Shown here: positions 62,189-64,000 of the stretch, piece by piece
Layout: every line of letters begins with the position of its first letter
Numbering within the stretch: position 1 is the first letter of the stretch
Assembly: GCA_018675975.1 (NCBI GenBank)
Contig: JABGXB010000002.1
Location: 380,098 to 444,097 of the forward strand
Origin: Candidatus Woesearchaeota archaeon
GTDB taxonomy: Archaea > Nanobdellota > Nanobdellia > Woesearchaeales > JABGXB01
Length of the DNA stretch: 64,000 nt
Direction: 5' to 3'
The notes under the pieces: model-generated
Told to the model about the DNA's origin: nothing
The model's input: only the letters and a program-made list of their open reading frames with translations
The model's database searches: none
Program-made: the position numbers and the translations under genes

Positions 62189-63217
62189 ATGAAATTTACT
62201 AAAAGATTAATATTACTTGTATTGATTTTATTTATTTCAGTATTATATGGTTGTACTGAAACTACTAGTGAAAATACAAATATTGAAGCACAAAAAAGAT
62301 TTGTTGGTGGATCAAGTGGTGTTGTTACTAGTGTATCAACAGATAAATCTAATAATTTAGTTGGTGTTGGTGAATCATTTTCTTATATGGTTGATGTTAA
62401 AAATACTGGTGAATATGATTTACAAGCTAATGATTATATTGTTAAATTATTAATTCCTCAAGACCCTGGTGTTTTTGAAGGTGGTACTTATGGTGAATTA
62501 ACATTAAATAATGAAAATGTAGCTTCTGGTACTGGTTTGAATCCTGATGGTAGTACGATACCAAATGGCGAATTTGAAATTAAAACAATACCATTAAAAT
62601 GGGCAAGCGTTACTAAACCAGTTGATTATGATTTATCATATAGATATTGTTACAAATATGAAACTCGAGCAGATTCTATTTTATGTAAAAAATCAGATTT
62701 ACAAGGTAGAATTTCTGATGATGAAAAAAATACAGGTTGTTCTTATCCTGAATTTGGTAGTAGTATATCACAAACAACTCATAATTCAAATGGACCAGTA
62801 CAATTTTCAAATTTAGTTCAAACAATACAAAATGCAGATTCTATGAGATTTACATTTGATTTAAGTATTATTGGTGGCGGTAATGTAGGTCTTGCAGATC
62901 AAGGTAGAGATGAATTAACTAGATGCGAATGGAGACCAAATGATGTTACAAGCGATAAGGTTACAGTAACAATTAAATCAGAAGCGGGATTAGTTGAATG
63001 TGATAATTTAAAACAATCAACTCATAGCACTGAAGGTAATTTAGATGTATTAGTTGGTATTGTTGAATTTAACGATGAATCTTCAACTTCTAAAAAAATC
63101 AGTTGTAAATATAAACCTGAAAATATTGGAAATGCGCATGATAATTTAGAATTGAAAGCAACATATGATTATGCTAAAACTGAAACATTATCAGAACAAA
63201 TTAAATTTTTAAAATAA
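62189..63217 (+). CDS. Lipobox lipoprotein 3, function unknown
   Basis: 342 residues. The signal has a basic n-region (MKFTKR), a hydrophobic core and the lipobox VLYGC with Cys22, followed by a Thr/Ser/Asn tether. The mature domain opens with a beta-sandwich like those in CARDB-type proteins (GVGESFSYMVDVKNTGEYDL), then Cys pairs (RYCYKYE, ILCKKS, TGCSYP, TRCEWR, VECDNL, ISCKYK). It is less AT-extreme and more Gly/Thr-rich than its neighbours, consistent with higher expression. It has its own TATA box and a GTGGTGA sequence before the ATG. It is followed by a run of 15 T that should end transcription. Confidence 0.85.
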   Translation: MKFTKRLILLVLILFISVLYGCTETTSENTNIEAQKRFVGGSSGVVTSVSTDKSNNLVGVGESFSYMVDVKNTGEYDLQANDYIVKLLIPQDPGVFEGGTYGELTLNNENVASGTGLNPDGSTIPNGEFEIKTIPLKWASVTKPVDYDLSYRYCYKYETRADSILCKKSDLQGRISDDEKNTGCSYPEFGSSISQTTHNSNGPVQFSNLVQTIQNADSMRFTFDLSIIGGGNVGLADQGRDELTRCEWRPNDVTSDKVTVTIKSEAGLVECDNLKQSTHSTEGNLDVLVGIVEFNDESSTSKKISCKYKPENIGNAHDNLELKATYDYAKTETLSEQIKFLK

Positions 63218-63232
63218 TTTTTTTTTTTTTTT
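63218..63232 (+). terminator. Poly-T transcription terminator
   Basis: Fifteen consecutive T immediately after the stop of lipoprotein 3. Archaeal RNA polymerase terminates on such U-runs without a hairpin. The convergent gene ends 4 nt further on. Confidence 0.65.
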
Positions 63233-63236
63233 AGAA

Positions 63237-64000
63237 TTAAGTTAATTTTTTTTCTATTATTTTTTCTATTGCATTAGCAGTATAATTTTCTTTTTCATCT
63301 AATTGATTTTTTAATAGTTTTATTTCATCTTCTAGATCAGAAATCAAATTATTTTTCATTTGAATTTGTAAATCTTTTCCATCTAGGTCAATATTAATCT
63401 TTTTTATTTCATCATTTTTTTTAATTTGACTAGATTCAAATAATGCTGGATAATATTTGTCCTTATCATCATTATTTTTTAATAATTGATGAACACTCTC
63501 AGATAATTTAGAAATGTGTGTATTTAAACCTCGAATTTTATCTTTTAATATTTTATTTTCTTCTTTTAATAATTCAATTATTTTAATTGTTTTTTCATGA
63601 TTATCAATTTCAACATCAAATTCTTTTTTTAAATTTTCATTTTCTCTCAAACCTTCTTGGATTTGTACATTTAATGTAATTTCATTATTTTCATAATTAT
63701 GAAATTTTTGTTCTAGTATTGATTTTTGTCTTTTTTCAATTTCTAAATCTTGAGACATAATTTCATTAATTTTTTTAAATTCTATTACTTTTTCATTTAA
63801 TTCTTTATTATTTTCATTTAATTCTTTATTTTTATTTAAAAAATTTTCAAATTTATACATTAAATCTTTATTTTTTATTACTAGTTCTTCATTTTCTTTT
63901 TGCTCTGTTTCAGTTTCTTCTTTACTTTTATTTATTTCTTGAGCACTATACTCTTCTTTTTTTTCCATTAAATCTATTATTTCTGCATTATTTTGAATTT
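63237..64000 (-). CDS. Coiled-coil protein, 5'-truncated by window edge
   Basis: At least 254 residues. A Met codon lies at 63968, but the frame continues without a stop to the window edge (upstream codons read NNAEIIDL), so the true start may be outside. The visible part is one long Glu/Lys/Asn-rich coiled coil with heptads (KNKDLMYKFENFLNKNKELN, LENENL-like stretches, SDLEDEIKLLKNQLDEKENY). No membrane segment and no catalytic motif. Such composition suits an SMC-like, cytoskeletal or tethering rod, but nothing more specific can be supported. Convergent with the lipoprotein gene. Confidence 0.75.
   Translation of the reverse strand, partial: IQNNAEIIDLMEKKEEYSAQEINKSKEETETEQKENEELVIKNKDLMYKFENFLNKNKELNENNKELNEKVIEFKKINEIMSQDLEIEKRQKSILEQKFHNYENNEITLNVQIQEGLRENENLKKEFDVEIDNHEKTIKIIELLKEENKILKDKIRGLNTHISKLSESVHQLLKNNDDKDKYYPALFESSQIKKNDEIKKINIDLDGKDLQIQMKNNLISDLEDEIKLLKNQLDEKENYTANAIEKIIEKKLT

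Noticed and set aside
1-64000. tRNA, rRNA, RNase P RNA or SRP RNA genes
   Set aside because: These would stand out as GC-richer islands in such AT-rich DNA. I looked through the intergenic spacers for T-loop and similar signatures and saw none.
1-64000. CRISPR arrays, insertion sequences or prophage genes
   Set aside because: No regularly spaced direct repeats outside coding repeats, no transposase or integrase motifs, and no phage structural genes.

Overview
This window is a very AT-rich stretch of an archaeal chromosome. Both subunits of the archaea-only DNA polymerase D, Orc1/Cdc6, TFE-alpha, aMBF1, PAN, Pelota, Hjc, FEN1, Trm5, EndA and the RNase P protein Rpp30 are present. Promoters are archaeal (TATA boxes about 25-30 nt before start codons), and there is a textbook C/D box sRNA. 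Small core genes, strong AT bias, giant Cys-rich surface proteins and KKGQ-type class III signal peptides suggest a DPANN archaeon of the Woesearchaeota/Pacearchaeota kind. That placement is inference. I see no rRNA, tRNA, CRISPR array or insertion sequence.

Layout. 1-7.9 kb: two translationally coupled genes for giant surface proteins; the first is cut by the window edge. 7.9-14.4 kb: a leftward replication block, cdc6 - DP1 - DP2. 14.4-15.0 kb: a gene-free AT-rich stretch with two inverted ORB-like elements around a TA-rich core, a strong candidate replication origin. 15.0-19.6 kb: HtrA-like protease, a membrane protein with a lysine-rich tail, a TrmB regulator, a CYTH protein, TFE-alpha with a histone H1-like tail, and Hjc. 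19.7-26.1 kb: a nuclease-like orphan, an operon RNase Z - EndA - Lgt, a winged-helix protein, a sulfur-carrier/tRNA-thiolation/AK6-like operon, and Rpp30.

26.2-45.4 kb: one apparent 19-kb operon. It holds a 4235-residue secreted protein, a 1306-residue single-pass protein with eight Cys/Asp metal-binding-like repeats and a cytoplasmic tail, and four small pilin-like proteins. 45.4-57.4 kb: housekeeping genes (aMBF1, FEN1, Trm5, C/D sRNA, chorismate mutase-like protein, PAN, PheST, second TrmB, Pelota) with three less-known genes. 57.5-63.2 kb: a third envelope locus with one pilin-like protein, one membrane-anchored protein and three lipobox lipoproteins. 63.2-64.0 kb: a partial coiled-coil gene.

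How it fits together. About half the window encodes exported proteins in three loci whose genes overlap or abut. An Lgt homologue in the same window could lipidate the three lipobox proteins, a pairing typical of bacteria. The lysine-rich tails on TFE-alpha and on a small membrane protein share a 12-residue string and lie within 5 kb of the candidate origin; they may be DNA-binding tails. Genes just beside the candidate origin point away from it.
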